Assembly (NCBI GenBank): GCA_964020085.1
Contig: OZ026600.1
Span: forward strand, 74,201-138,200
Direction: 5' to 3'
Length of the DNA stretch: 64,000 nucleotides
DNA from: Micromussa lordhowensis
Lineage: Eukaryota; Cnidaria; Anthozoa; Scleractinia; Lobophylliidae
The translations under genes and the position numbers were made by a program. The notes under the pieces were generated by a model. The model was not told the DNA's origin and searched no databases. It saw nothing but the letters and a program-made list of their open reading frames with translations. Below, in pieces: positions 36,688 to 49,032 of this stretch. The first letter of the stretch is position 1. Every line of letters starts with the position of its first letter.

Positions 36688-39600
36688 TTAAGCGCACCAC
36701 GTAATGTCTTGTAGACACATGGCTTTAAACCACTGAAACATCAATTGATTAGAAGAACTTAGACTCAGTTGAGGACTGTCTTTCTTCACTTGGCCTATTT
36801 GAGTCTGTAAACAACAAATATTGACAACGATTAACACACCTCACCGGCATGTCATAGAAACTCTAATTATGGGTGGTGGTGATTTTGATAAACACGGAAA
36901 AATTTCATGCATCCACACATCCCGAGAAAAAAAACCTAGTACATGAAAGGTTAAAAAAAAAACCCTGATGCATATAACGAATAACCCCCCCCCCTCCCCC
37001 ATCTCCCTCAAAAGTAAAATGGTCTACCAAGTACTTGCTCTACAAAGATATAAATACATAGTGAATAAATATTTACCATGGCAGGAGGGTATACTCTGCG
37101 GAAGTTTCCTCTGTGAATGTGCTCTAAATATGCGGCTTTAATAAATTCACGTTCATTCTCTCTAAGACAAGGGTAACACAGACGGCAGATCTAAACAAAC
37201 AAAAAGACAATGTCTAATACCTCCATAAGCAAGTCATCGGGCGTAGGTCTGGTAATATAATCATGGTAATTCCTTTAACGAGAAGGGCCTGAAGACAACT
37301 GATCTTAGAAAGAACGGCGACAACAAATAACCAGCCAACACGTTTCACGAGACATCTTTCCACAACCACCTATGGTAGCATACAAACGCGACCTCAGCCT
37401 AAGAGATATACTGGTACACTCCACCGACAGCTCTTCCACTGAGCAGCCTGGGTCACATGTATGTCAACGCCCTCGGTGTCACACCTGCGAGTACATTACT
37501 CCTCTCAACGATATACAAGGCCCTAAAAGCACCTTCACCATCCGCGATCATTTCACCTGCGTGTCCGAAAATCTTGTGTACTGTATATCCTGCCGCAGAT
37601 GCTCCCATATCTACATCGGTGAAACTGGGCGAAGTCTCAGGTGTCGAATTGGTGAACATTTGCGCAGCATACGCAATTTCCCGTGGCACAACATTTTAAC
37701 TCCGCTGGTCACAGTATTACAGATGTCCAGGTGCGAGGTATGCGTTTGTGTCGAGGTTCCAACATCCTCCGCAAACTGAACAACTGGAAATGAAGCTAAT
37801 TTTTCAGCTGGGGACCGTGCAGCCGCATGGCCTTAACATTAACTTCAAATACTTTTGAACTGTGCGCGCGCTACTTTTTACGCGTACGCACTTCCTTTAA
37901 ACGTAGTTACAAATATATTGAGTATTTCAACGGTTATTTTTCACACTGAAGAAGAGTAATACACCCGAAACGTCTGTGTTCATAGACAATTTTGACGCTT
38001 GTTGATTTTTATTTTCTAAAATATCAACTTTATCTTTAACACATTTCACTGCCTTCATCGCAACTGTGAAACCCACCTCTTTATTACAGGCCTTGGTGCA
38101 TTCTTTACTTGAACATGTCTCATACAACACTTGGGTGTCTTGATCGTTTACTAGCATGTCTTTTTCAGATGGCGAACTGAAAAACAAACAAACAAATCAG
38201 GTCAGAAATTCTCTATGCACTGAGAATGTTAGCAGACCCTCTTTCACCTTAGTTTGTCCAGCGAGAAGGAAAAGAGAAGCAAGAGAGAAGCAAGAACAAG
38301 AATTATTGCCGCGCGACAGACGAACTAGACTAGGTATGTAGCCTAATACTAACTTTCATGCCCACAGAATCAATTAGAGACCTGTCTTACCTGTACTTCA
38401 AACTATGATCCAGTTTAGTTGCTACTCCTACTAAACCAAGAAGGTTGAATACAACCTAATGAACGAGAACATTGACAAATCAAGAAAACCATTTTTCTAC
38501 AAGTTGAGTTGAGAGGTATAGTATCAGTAACCTGTTTGTCGCTACAGGGACCTTGGTAATGTTTTTGTCACTATATGAAGGAGTTATGGTAGCGACTAAA
38601 ACCTCAGCTATTTTATGCTTTTCATTAACCGCTTTCAGTACCGACTGACCTTAGTTTTATACGTTACTACAGATATTTACTGACCTTTTGTACGTCATTA
38701 GAGATATTTATGATGTTGTTACTGTATTTAGATATATTTACTGACCTGTTCGTACATCAGTTTATTATCTGAATGCGCTGCTGACGACAGATTAGGAGAC
38801 ATATTCACCTACAGAGAACATCATGTGACATTAACAAATTTTACATATACGACCTGCAGAAAACGACCGCTTTTACGTATGATTTTTTCAGTCGAACACT
38901 CCTACATGTATATTTGGTTGGTTGGTTGCTACATCGGTCGGTTGTGTCATTGGTTTCCTAAGTTCAATAACACGCAAGGCGCAGTAATAAGCAAAAGAGA
39001 AATTTTCGCGAGTATGGCTTAGATGTTCATCGGTTTAACAACTCACTACAGCTGAACCAGTTCTTTCCACTGACCACTTAAAGAGGTTATATTATTATTT
39101 TGTTCAATTACCGTTCTGCGTCATCAGTAGCTTAGTTTCCTTGTTTTAGTCAGTGGCTACTACTGGCTCGGCACACTATTCCCACGCTTTACACCGAGTT
39201 CACGCTTCTTAACTTCAAGTTGGGGGACACTTATTTCTTATTTCCATTGTGATTGGTTTTTAATTATAATCTAACGACATCCAGTGAAAAACCCCGTGCT
39301 TTTGAAAAGATTCCGTCAATCTCTTTTTCGAGTTACAACCAATTAGCGACTGCCTACTTACAACATGATTATCAATAAACTCGGTTACCTCCATAAGCCA
39401 AACTTTCAAGTCCGAGTCCAAAATGAAATCAAAACGAACCATCTCAAAGAAGTTTCTGAAACAGGGAAGAAGTGACAGCACCAATGAGAAAACGCTATTT
39501 AACATTAGTAAATTCTCAGCTCCGACTATTGCATTTCTAGCTTTTTGATTGGCTAAAAAACTCCGACCATGAGCCAATAGTCGGAGTTTTACGTCATATG

Positions 39601-39739
39601 GAAAATAGTGCGCCAAGTTTAAAAATTTTCGGCACGAAGTTTTCAACTTCAGCCCTCTATAATGGCAGAAATAAAAATCGGCGGCAAAACCCGGTTTGAG
39701 AATTTATGATAGATAGCCAACGATAGATAGATGATAGAT

Positions 39740-39772
<33 letters not shown>

Positions 39773-39799
39773 AATCATTTCATATCCAACAAGCGCGAA

Positions 39800-39831
<32 letters not shown>

Positions 39832-42800
39832 AATATAGAAAACTAGACTACAATAAAAACAAAAAGGCCCAAAAAATCACGCATACGCTCGCCATTTTTG
39901 TAGATCATGGTATAATGGCTCATATACCATGATGGCTAAGCCAATGAAAACTCTCGAATTGCATTATCCAATGAACCAGTTTTTAATAAAAACAATTATT
40001 CCATTCGCCCTTGTTGGATATGAAGTGATTGTAACAAACTCGCGCTACGCGCTCGTTGGTTATTTTATCACTTCATATCCAACTCGGGCTCATGGAATAA
40101 TTGTTATATAACATCCCATGTTTAAGTCAAGAAAAGCCACTCTCCTTTTGGCCTTTTATGACTATATCAGTTAGGAATCGGAGCATTTGCTGAATTAAAG
40201 AGAAGATGCTCACAAACGGAGGCACATTCATATTAAGGGAATACTTACAGCAACAATCAATGCCACTGCATTAATTGAGAATAAAAAGGAGTGTTACCTG
40301 GTCGATTTGTAGCTTGAGGATGAACTAATAAGGTCTGGTTCCTTTCTTAAATAAACCTTTAAAATAACAAAAATAAAAATGTATTGATTTACATTCTTAG
40401 CAATGACACATCCATGACATAAAGGGTATGACATTTTTATTTTGAAAAAAAATATATAATAATAATAATAACAATAATAATTATATTTCAAACAGTTGAT
40501 GTTCTCTGTACAAGTCCAGTTGATCGTATACTGTGGCATGTCTGTAAATCTAAAAGTTACTATAAGTGGATTTGAATCAAATTTGAAAACCTATTGACAC
40601 TTGTTTGTTAACTAAATTGGTTAACTAAATTATTGGAACAAGTTCTGACCAATCACGTGCATTTCCAGATACAAAACAAGAACCACTTGTGACAATCCCT
40701 ACACTTGCTTTCGTAGGTTTGGAGTATAGGTTCTCTGTGCTGTTCAACTAAACTTTGAAGTATTAAGAAGTAGTACTGCTGGACTAGCAAGACTTTATAA
40801 AACAAGCAACACATAGGGCCATGTGTTTGTTAGCTTTTATTTGCTATTAGGTGTCACCGATGTTAAATAAAGTCCCTACTACTACATGTACTACATATAA
40901 AAGGTGTTACCTCAGCAATGGCCCGGTAAATATCATTCCACATCTTGTCTACATCTTTACCTAAGAAGAACAAAGATATTCCTCAGAGGTGGGACTTCAA
41001 AGACGCTCTACTAGTCAATCATCTTTTGAGGCACACATTTCCTGATCACAAGGTACAGGGAGCAGGGAGGGGCTGCAATTAGGGCACCACTCTTTTGCTT
41101 GGGTTGTTCTTTTAGAGCACCAGAGTGCACAATAAATGGCAGGTCAGGAACCTCTAATGATTGTCTGTTTTCATTTCTCTGATTTTTTAGCCCTACTACT
41201 TTAAATTGGTCTCCAGGTCCCTGACAGAAACTATACCATTGAAATGATCACAAAGATCCATATGTACCTTGCTGCTGTAAATATGCATTAAGCAACATCT
41301 TGCGGCTGAACTTTCCATCATGCCATAATTCCCTCAGAGATGGCAACTGAAGAGTTGAGGCACAAAAAACTTCACCAAAAAGAACAACAAATTGCACACT
41401 GCAGGTTGATAGGGGCCGGGAAGGAGTTTTAATTTAATTACATTGTTAAATTTGAATGAATAAACACAAATCCTTAGTACATTACATTACATTCAGTTCA
41501 CTGTATCTCCCAATATCCATCTGAGTAAAGGGAGTTGAGCCTTAGAAAAGCTTGTAAGAATGAATCAGTTTACAGAAGTTGGATGTATTAATGACTAAAA
41601 CGATGAGACCTGATCAATGTACAGTACTGTATCATTGTATCATAATCTAGAGTCTAAAACATTTCACATATTGCAGAGATATTTCATAAGACAGTTAAGG
41701 GAAGTTAGGCATTCCATGGGGTCATTTCTACAATAGACCATTTTACAGTTGTTGACAAAGTGACCTGGCCTCTGACTGGCAGCGAGGCTGGAGTTGACCT
41801 TGTTTTGATACAGACCTCTCTGCTTTTATTGTGCAAATCAAGTTGTTCTCATGCTAACTAGTTGACATTTACATGAGAAAAGCTTGAAGGTCTGTATCAA
41901 AGCAAGGTCACCTCCAGCCTCGCTTGCATTCATGGCCAGGTAACTAAGCACACAACTGTAAATGGCCTATTCACATAATCGACCTGAAGGGATGGATTGA
42001 CCATTACAGTGAAACTACAAGTATAATGGCAAGGAGGAGAAAGAAGGAATTAAGAATTCCTGTCAGCTAAACGACAATAAACACTATACCTCCCATGGCT
42101 GGGTGTATGAATCTTCCACGACGTATTTCTGTTCATCATCTGGGTCAAAAGGGTAATAGTCCTTCTCACAAAATCTGCAGGATTACCGGTAGTAAAAATA
42201 CTATTGTATACTTTCAACTAGTGAATTGGAATGTTGCCTTGTAATATAAATTTGGATAATCACTGTGGTAAGCCGATCTCATTATGAAGTCTGGAGGTTC
42301 ATGCTCTACTGTGACACAATTGTCTAAGTTAGAGTGCCTGTCTTTAAGCATGCCATTTTTAAACATGTAAGTACAATACACAAAGTCATGTAGATACATG
42401 TACCAGCTTAAGGAAACGGTGCAATCAAGGGTCAATCAGAAAGTGAATTAATAATTGACAAGTCATTCACAGTACAGGATGGGACAGTCATAGATCAAGA
42501 CATGCATTAATAATTAATGCTTAACTGCATGAATTAATTGCCAACAAGAGTTTTCTTATAACGAAAGTTTTAGAGAAACATTTAAGAATAAAAAGTAGCG
42601 ATATTAATACATGACGTTTCGGCGACAACATGTCACCATTATCAAATGTAAATAACTATTAGTTCAATGGCGTTATATAAAGGAAAGGAGGTGTGAAAAT
42701 ACATTAGAATAAAGTGGAGGCGGAGATAAACAAAAGAATCAACATAATTAAGTAAAAAGTTTCGCTGGTATGGAGTCTTTTTGAGTGTTCAGAGTTGGTT

Positions 42801-45800
42801 TCTTTTTCCTTATTAATAGCATCTCATAAATAAGGCACTCAAACTTTCCGCGGCATTTCTTAAGGATTTTAAATTGTTCTTGAAGATTGTTCGGTGTCTG
42901 GTGTCTGGTTGTGTTCAAGAACAATTGAAAATCCTTAAGAAATGCCGCGGAAAGTTTGAGTGCCTTATTTATGAGATGCTATTAATAAGGAAAAAGAAAC
43001 CAACTCTGAACACTCAAAAAGACTCCATACCAGCGAAACTTTTTACTTAATTATGTTGATTCTTTTGTTTATCTCCGCCTCCACTTTATTCTAATGTATT
43101 TTCACACCTCCTTTCCTTTATATAACGCCATTGAACTAATAGTTATTTACATTTGATAATGGTGACATGTTGTCACCGAAACGTCATGTATTAATATCGC
43201 TACTTTTTATTCTTAAGAGTTTTCTTGACTGTGTATTTGTACAGTTTGGTCACTATTTAAAATTCAATCATAAGACATGCATTAATTCATTACTCTATTC
43301 CATTATGTATAATTACCTGATGAGAACTTCCTGGTCATAAACATAAACTCTGAGAGGATCAATGGATGTAAGGACTGTGTAAATGCCAATGTCAAACTTC
43401 CGTTCATCAACAAGAAATGGGTTAGCAATGTACTCTTGGACAAAATTCTGATCAGAACCCTTGCTGAGATCAATATCTGTGAAACAAAATTATATACATG
43501 TATATTAAAAAAATCTTTGTCATCAATCAAATTCAAGACTATTACATTAATACAGAGTTGATAGCGTGAAAAGGACATGAGTCAAATGACAGCCACAATA
43601 TGATAGGATACAGACGAAGCACACAAATGTGAGCAAACAAGGTGCAACAAATATTGTTGACTGCCACATTTGTGTGCGGTAATAACTGAACATATTCCTT
43701 CTAATTAAAACAATCATGGTGACTTCAACAAGAATCGACTACAAATCCGGCATTTTGGTCAGTGTCCTTGGGTTGCTCAATTGGCCAGACATATCTGACA
43801 GTAATCAGAGTTTAAATTGTTGATGAGTACTGGTATTTGCACTGATACTTGCAGCATAAATAAAGTTTGAACATGAATGCTACATGTATACACTCAGTCA
43901 AGTGTACTGAATCACAGCTATTACTTTTTGTTTACTTAATAAATACATGTACACCAACTTTAATTACCATTTTTTTCAAGTAATAAAGCACACTGTACCT
44001 AAGATTAAAGAAGTGTGTGAAGCAAAACAAATCTGGTAAAAGACGTATCGCTATCTTGGACAATGTTAGACTCTTTCGGTTGAACTGGAACAAACTTAAA
44101 CATTAAGAATACAAAGCTAATGTGCCACATACCTTTTGGCAATTTGATGTGTATTCCTCTATGATTATTACTTTTTTCCACCCACAATTTTTGAGGGTGA
44201 TATTTCACCTGTAAATTATCAAGATACACATGGCATGTAATGTGTCAAGAAATCTAACTGGAAACAGCACAAAATAAATGGAACTTCAAAAATGTAATCA
44301 GTGGAATTCACACAAAAAATTTAGACTTGACATTCATCTCAGTCAACCTACTTCTTCTAAAAACTTCTGTGTGTCCTTTGGTATCACAAACGCTGGAGGA
44401 ATGAATTGAAAATGGTTCACAGCCAGGCTAACTTTGTTTGTTATAAATCCAGAACCTGGAAAATGGTTAATCTAAATGGACAAGTGAAAAAAGACATGTT
44501 GCAGTCAATTTGCAGCCCACAATTACTAACAACAGTTCGTAATATAGTAGTATTAAAGAACTGGTTCATGCTTAGCGTGCATACATGTATGTCAGGTTAT
44601 GGATGCACCCAGGGAGTTTGGAGACCACAAGAGAATCATAAGTGTTGCTTGAGGTGCAGCCAAGAGCAACTATAGCTTCTTGAGTGCTCTCTAAACTTCC
44701 CAAGTGCATCCATAACTCGATATACACACAGCTAAAAGGATCCAATTCTTTTATAACATAGCGAGTCAACAACTTGGGCACTAAAACATGTTTTTTTGTG
44801 AATGATTTATTTGTGAATGGTTCCTTAAATTGTCAAATAGAATTAAAAATTTGCTTCTACAAATATTAACGAAAAATGTAGGTGTTGCAGGTCAAAATGA
44901 AATTCAGGTTAAAATTATTTCAACCTAGTTTGATTCTCAATTTCCTTTGTCTTCTAACGCTAATAATTCATGTTCCATGAATAATTAGGGTAAAGAACAA
45001 AGGAATTTCATTTTAACCTGAATTTCATTTTGACCTGCAACATAGGCAAACAAATTCAAAATACTCGATGAAAATGTAGACAAAAAGAGTCAAAATTATC
45101 ATGTATTAGTAAACATCTTAGCTTGACAAAAAGCAAAGGCTTGAAGTACGGTTTGGATAGTTCAGAATGATGTTCACATTGACAAAACTTTAGCGAAAGG
45201 AACTCATAGCTATTGACAGAATTTTTGCAGCTAAAATAAAACATCACATTTCAAGTTATTGACGCATGGCTGTGCATAAATAGAGATTTTTACCATGATA
45301 GGACCAGCGCACACACTATGTTATAAATAATATTCTCAAATGCAATAACTTTATTTTCTACAGTGTTAGTACATGTAGTAACTGAATAGTTACTACGGTT
45401 TAAAAAAGGATTCACTCTGATATGACTCCCATCAGGCCAGGACTGCTCAGCCCAAGTCCACAATTTCAGGTATTTTTGAGCCAAAAGTAAAGAAAAAAAA
45501 TTATTATATCTTTGTAAGATAACTAAGGCTTCACACACAGATTCATTTCTTGTCAACAAATAGCATGTTCAAGAAATAATTAATGATGAGAAAACCAAAC
45601 GGAATTTAAGAGTTTCTAGCACTGATTCCAGGCAAACGTGGTGGAGAGGGTAGCTGGGTGGTGAGGAGGGTACATGTAAGTTTAGGAGGGTAGGGGTGAG
45701 GAGGGTAGATGTAATCTAACCTTTTGATGAGGATCTAAAGTTTGCAGCATTTCTTTCAGATCTCCACCAAACGGGTAATCATGAGCCCACATCACATCAA

Positions 45801-48800
45801 ACAAGCGACTCTGTGCCTCCGTCCTGGTGTAACCAATACGACTAAATACTGCCATCACATGCTTTAAATATCCAGATCTTAGCTATCAGAGAGTTAAGAC
45901 GAAAGTTAACTTAAGGAATTATTGCTGACACCTGATGGTTTGAACAACTGCAATTCGTAATAATGCTCCATTTACATGATTGTATGACCTTGCAAACCCT
46001 ACAATAAATGTGTTTGGTCAAAACATGCTATCTGAGCCCAAGTGACTGAGACAAAATCAAGGTAATTGTCGAGAAGAATATACATAAACCTACACATTTT
46101 TTGGTTTTCTTACATTCTTGGCATTCATCCAAACAATGGGTCTGCTTGAGCTACCAAACTCTGGGTCACCCACAGACAGCCCAGCATTCAAACTCCGCAG
46201 CTGATAGATATTGACTAATATCAATATTACACCAAAGCACAGGCATGCAACCATGAGCTGCACCATCCGGCGTGACACTTGAAGCCCAAGGTGGGGATGG
46301 GGGTAATACTTGGAATTATCTGACGCATGCTGAAAACAAAATTAAGACAATTTTGCAAAGTGGAATTGTGTGTTCGTATAAAAAAAATTACCCCACTTTG
46401 TTTGGGGGTTGGCCTAACGGTAACACTATCCATTGTTGTGGATTACAACCACAGTGGATAATAAAGTGGATAGCATTATATCCACCTTTTCAACAACTGG
46501 GCTCCGAGTATCAAACTCAGAATCCATACATTTTATTAAGTATGTAATCTTTTATCTTTTCCCAGGAGAGCATGGTAACGAATCCTGCAATCTGATTGGT
46601 TCTTAGTGTGGTCCAGATTTTCCTATCTATGACCATAGTCATGGTAACGGTGGGAAACAGCGCTGGTGAAATTGTTGTGTTGGTCAATTTTCGTGAGTGA
46701 ACTACCGGTAATCATGAACCTTTACCCTTTATACTCTTCCACTGACAATTAATCAAAGCAAGTTTATCTCTATTCACTTTTAAATGGCAAGCAAAGTCAC
46801 TGTAAGTAAACTTAGTTTAGTTCAGTGCTTTCAATAAAAATTAAAGTAAGTGGCTACCTCGGAACAGCACCTGCCACTGAGTAATATGAGAAGCCAGGGA
46901 CAATTTCTCTCTGGAGAACTTTTGAAAGTTAAATATACCCACATGTTTTCAACAGAATACAGGGTCCTATTGAAAGCACTGTTGGCTGTTTGTAGCTTGT
47001 TGCTTTAATGGTACGTAATCCTGTGTTTCTCTCACCGCACGATTTTAAGCAAAAAAGCAAGCAAAGGCAGTTGAGTTTACCTCTCTGATAGTTGCTGTAT
47101 CTCAGAGAATTTAAGTGGAATACACTTAACAAATTCCCTCGCTTTCTGCTAATCAATTTACAGTAAAAAAACAGAGTCTGATTTTGAGTCAGTGATCCGC
47201 AACGACTGTTGTAATACAACTTCGCACAAAATTTCACATCAAAACACAATTTTGGAGAACTTAACTTGTGAACTAAATGCAACTAACATAAAGTAGTTCG
47301 AAATAAATTTGTTCTTTAATACATCTAGCTTTCTTTGTCTAGTATCTGAGTTTTGGTATCTATTGTTGGCTCATTATATTTTTTACAATGGTTTGTAGAC
47401 AGCATGTAAGCCAATTCCATGACAAAGGTGCATAAGCAAACCCACTTGTAAGCCAATTTACCACAAGCTTAGGATCAGTCTGTATAGTGAAAAACTGTGA
47501 CCTCAGGCTTGAAAATGCTGCCTGCAGTCTCTGACAGCATTTTCTAGACCTCCATCACAGTTTTTTAACATATAGACCTCCCAGTCGGCAAATAACATAT
47601 ATGTACCCTGTTATCTCCGAGGTCAAAATTACTTTTACTGGAAGACATTTAAGTATTACAAGAGGTGGGGCAAAGCAGAGGAATTATAAGCATGGCAATC
47701 ACTAGTCTCTTGCAATTAAATGTGCTGTAATTAACAACTGAAAAGATATGGACCAGGAAGCTGCATAATTTTACATGTAAAAGAAGTTTTAAAGTGATAC
47801 AATTTTATTTTTAGCAACAATACCAAATGAATTTATGGTCAGGGTTCAAGCTGTATGCACTACTGAGCTGTTCTTAATTATTACAAATGTTTCTAATCTT
47901 TAAAGGGAACTTACATTTGTATAGTTTGCTTATTTTTTTTAGCAAATTATTTTAATAAAGAACGTCTGGAAGAGCAAAGGGATGATCTGGTTGATGTCAT
48001 TTTCACAAAAGTACATGTTCATTTCTTGCCTCAGACTGAAATGATCAATTTAGGAAAATCACAAGGTTTGAATAATATGCAATTTCAACACTGCTTTAAT
48101 TTGTAGTCTGCTGATTCTCTTCTTCATATAATGATATATATATCAAGTTATATTGTATAATAATCTTAAGAAGCCAAAGATATTCTAATCTATTGTCCAC
48201 GCAAAACGTAATAACGTTTTTGCCTATAAATTAGATGTCCAATAGTTTGTCAGTCTCAAGTAATGATTCCCCCTGAGACAATTGGATTTTAGAGTTGTTT
48301 GAAATGTATTGCTAAGAACTTATTCCAAGTGACAGCTAATATGCCAGGCGTCTGTCAAAAGTTATCTTAAGTCAAAAAATTCGTTTTCAATCTTTTGTTT
48401 TAATGAGAGCTGCAATTTGAAGTTGACTAATTATACTTCTCAAGGGAGGCAGCTGGCTGTTGGATGCGTTCATTAACAACGCCATATCACTTGCGTTTTA
48501 GAGAGTGAAGTTTGAAAGCTTAATATATCAAGTAGTCGAGATGGAAACTGTTATTCTGAAATTGCAAAATAGATAGAAAAATCTACTAATAAAAAAAAAC
48601 GATAATAATCAGATGACACCCACAGTTTGTTTTGACCGATGGATTTAAAAACAAAACATAGAAATGAAGCGTCCCTGCTACTCAGTAACCTGATAAAACG
48701 TTTATCTGTTATTTTAATAAACTTATATGAGCTTGTAATCTTACTACAACATGCAGCAAGATCAAAGGATGACGAATATAACATTAAGAATTGCACTTCC

Positions 48801-49032
48801 AGTACGTTGTTTTCTTAACACATCGACAGATCACAAGTGTTAGGACCAGGTGAAGTAAACTGAGAGTAAATCGTGCCTTACGTGTCGGCCGTTGCACGTA
48901 TAAATGGCGAGCATGCTTTGCTCGCGGTGGGCAGAGTAAGCCTAAAAAATAATAAATAGATAAAACATAGGCTGGACTTTCTGAACGCACCTTGTATTCT
49001 GGATAATGATTAGAAGATTTCCATGGCCACAT
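36688..49032 (-). CDS. Membrane-anchored tubulin-tyrosine-ligase-like (TTLL) protein
   Basis: ATP-grasp amino-acid ligase of the TTL family, 524 residues, complete. Exons on minus: 49032-48991, 46329-46114, 45882-45721, 44471-44352, 44208-44133, 43476-43317, 42174-42090, 41346-41268, 40960-40911, 40356-40298, 39455-39389, 38808-38746, 38455-38391, 38176-38077, 37190-37077, 36804-36688. All have GT/AG borders and consistent phase. Residues 36-56 form one hydrophobic anchor preceded by SRR, with about 35 residues before it. The ligase core shows NHFPGSGFITNK, the VEKSNNHRGI nucleotide loop, VQEYIANPFLVDERKFDIGI, TSIDPLRVYVY, and the metal-binding VRFDF...WLMEVNMSPNL. The C-terminus is cysteine-rich (ETCSSKECTKAC, ICRLCYPCL, ending near DITWC). 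The conserved Arg of the usual D-L/I-R motif is Gly. I associate this architecture with the TTLL-15 type of invertebrates, but that is from memory. Introns hold several mobile elements. Confidence 0.88.
37340..37990 (+). pseudogene. Penelope-like element 3' remnant with GIY-YIG domain
   Basis: The plus strand encodes VAYKRDLSLRDILVHST, CQRPRCHTCEYI, LVYCISCRRCSHIYIGETGR (GIY-YIG-like IYIGETGR), and RCRIGEHLRSIRN. A frameshift follows, then PVAQHFNSAGHSITDVQVRG; another shift, then KLIFQLGTVQPHGLNINFKY and a stop. It ends near a CCGAAACGTC motif at 37966. It is dead by two frameshifts and sits, antisense, in intron 14 of the TTLL-like gene. Confidence 0.85.
37942..37978 (+). ncRNA. Hammerhead-ribozyme-like core at the Penelope-like 3' end
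   Basis: CTGAAGA at 37946 matches the CUGANGA core, and GAAAC-GTC at 37967 matches the GAAA and NUH elements. CACA just before the core can pair with TGTG just after GTC (helix I). Helix II between them is poor in this copy. Hammerhead motifs are reported at Penelope-like element ends; activity here is unlikely. Confidence 0.4.
39519..39586. repeat. Hairpin of CTCCGACTATTG
   Basis: CTCCGACTATTG near 39520 and its complement CAATAGTCGGAG at 39575-39586 enclose a short AT-rich loop. It lies in the TTLL-like intron next to the fold-back element at 39737-40110 and may belong to it. Confidence 0.5.
39737..40110. mobile_element. Complex fold-back element in a TTLL-like intron
   Basis: Left arm CATATCCAACAAGCGCGAAT near 39781 with GGAATAATTGTTTTATTAAA, and right arm TTTTAATAAAAACAATTATT near 39979 with CCTTGTTGGATATGAAGTG, are inverted copies. 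Outer hairpins carry GAGGCGCGTAGCGCC and CTCGCGCTACGCGCTCG. A third partial copy of the arm ends near 40110. Confidence 0.65.
41732..41970. mobile_element. MITE with about 80-bp inverted arms
   Basis: AATAGACCATTTTACAGTTG near 41733 mirrors CAACTGTAAATGGCCTATT ending at 41970. Inner arms share GCGAGGCTGGAGTTGACCTT and TTGATACAGACCT in opposite orientation. It lies in intron 7 of the TTLL-like gene. Confidence 0.65.
42546..43226. mobile_element. Head-to-head palindrome of Penelope-like 3' ends with 12-bp target duplication
   Basis: Arms of about 305 bp (42583-42887 and 42910-43215) are near-exact reverse complements around a short GTGTCTGG-bearing spacer. Each arm encodes, outward from the centre, QEQLKILKKCRGKFECLIYE and KPTLNTQKDSIPAKLFT followed by a stop, the typical end of a Penelope-like GIY-YIG protein. 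Each then carries CACCGAAACGTC or its CGCC variant. AAGAGTTTTCTT is duplicated exactly at 42546-42557 and 43215-43226. The insertion lies in TTLL-like intron 6. Confidence 0.85.
43148..43190 (+). ncRNA. Hammerhead-ribozyme-like fold in a Penelope-like 3' end
   Basis: TACAT and ATGTA can form helix I. TTGATAA stands where CUGANGA is expected (two core substitutions). GGTGACA-TGT-TGTCACC is a perfect helix II, followed by GAAAC and GTC. A mirrored copy lies at 42608-42650. The layout fits, but the core changes argue against catalysis. Confidence 0.4.
44879..45046. mobile_element. MITE with 32-bp inverted ends and TAGG duplication
   Basis: TGTTGCAGGTCAAAATGAAA at 44883 and its complement ending at 45042 continue as inverted repeats for about 32 bp (through CAGGTTAAAAT). 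TAGG is present directly outside both ends (44879-44882, 45043-45046). The element is 160 bp, in TTLL-like intron 3. Confidence 0.75.
46405..46505. mobile_element. GGGCCCAGTTGTT-type MITE, copy 3 (partial)
   Basis: Contains AACACTATCCATTGTTGTGG and TAAAGTGGATAGCATTATAT and ends CAACAACTGGGCTCC, the reverse complement of the family's 5' end. The left end is eroded. It lies in TTLL-like intron 1, about 75 bp from exon 2. Confidence 0.5.

Noticed and set aside
37453..37699. Antisense and shifted frames of 78-80 aa
   Set aside because: They are shadows of the Penelope GIY-YIG coding sequence, whose cysteine pairs and IYIGETGR motif identify the true frame.
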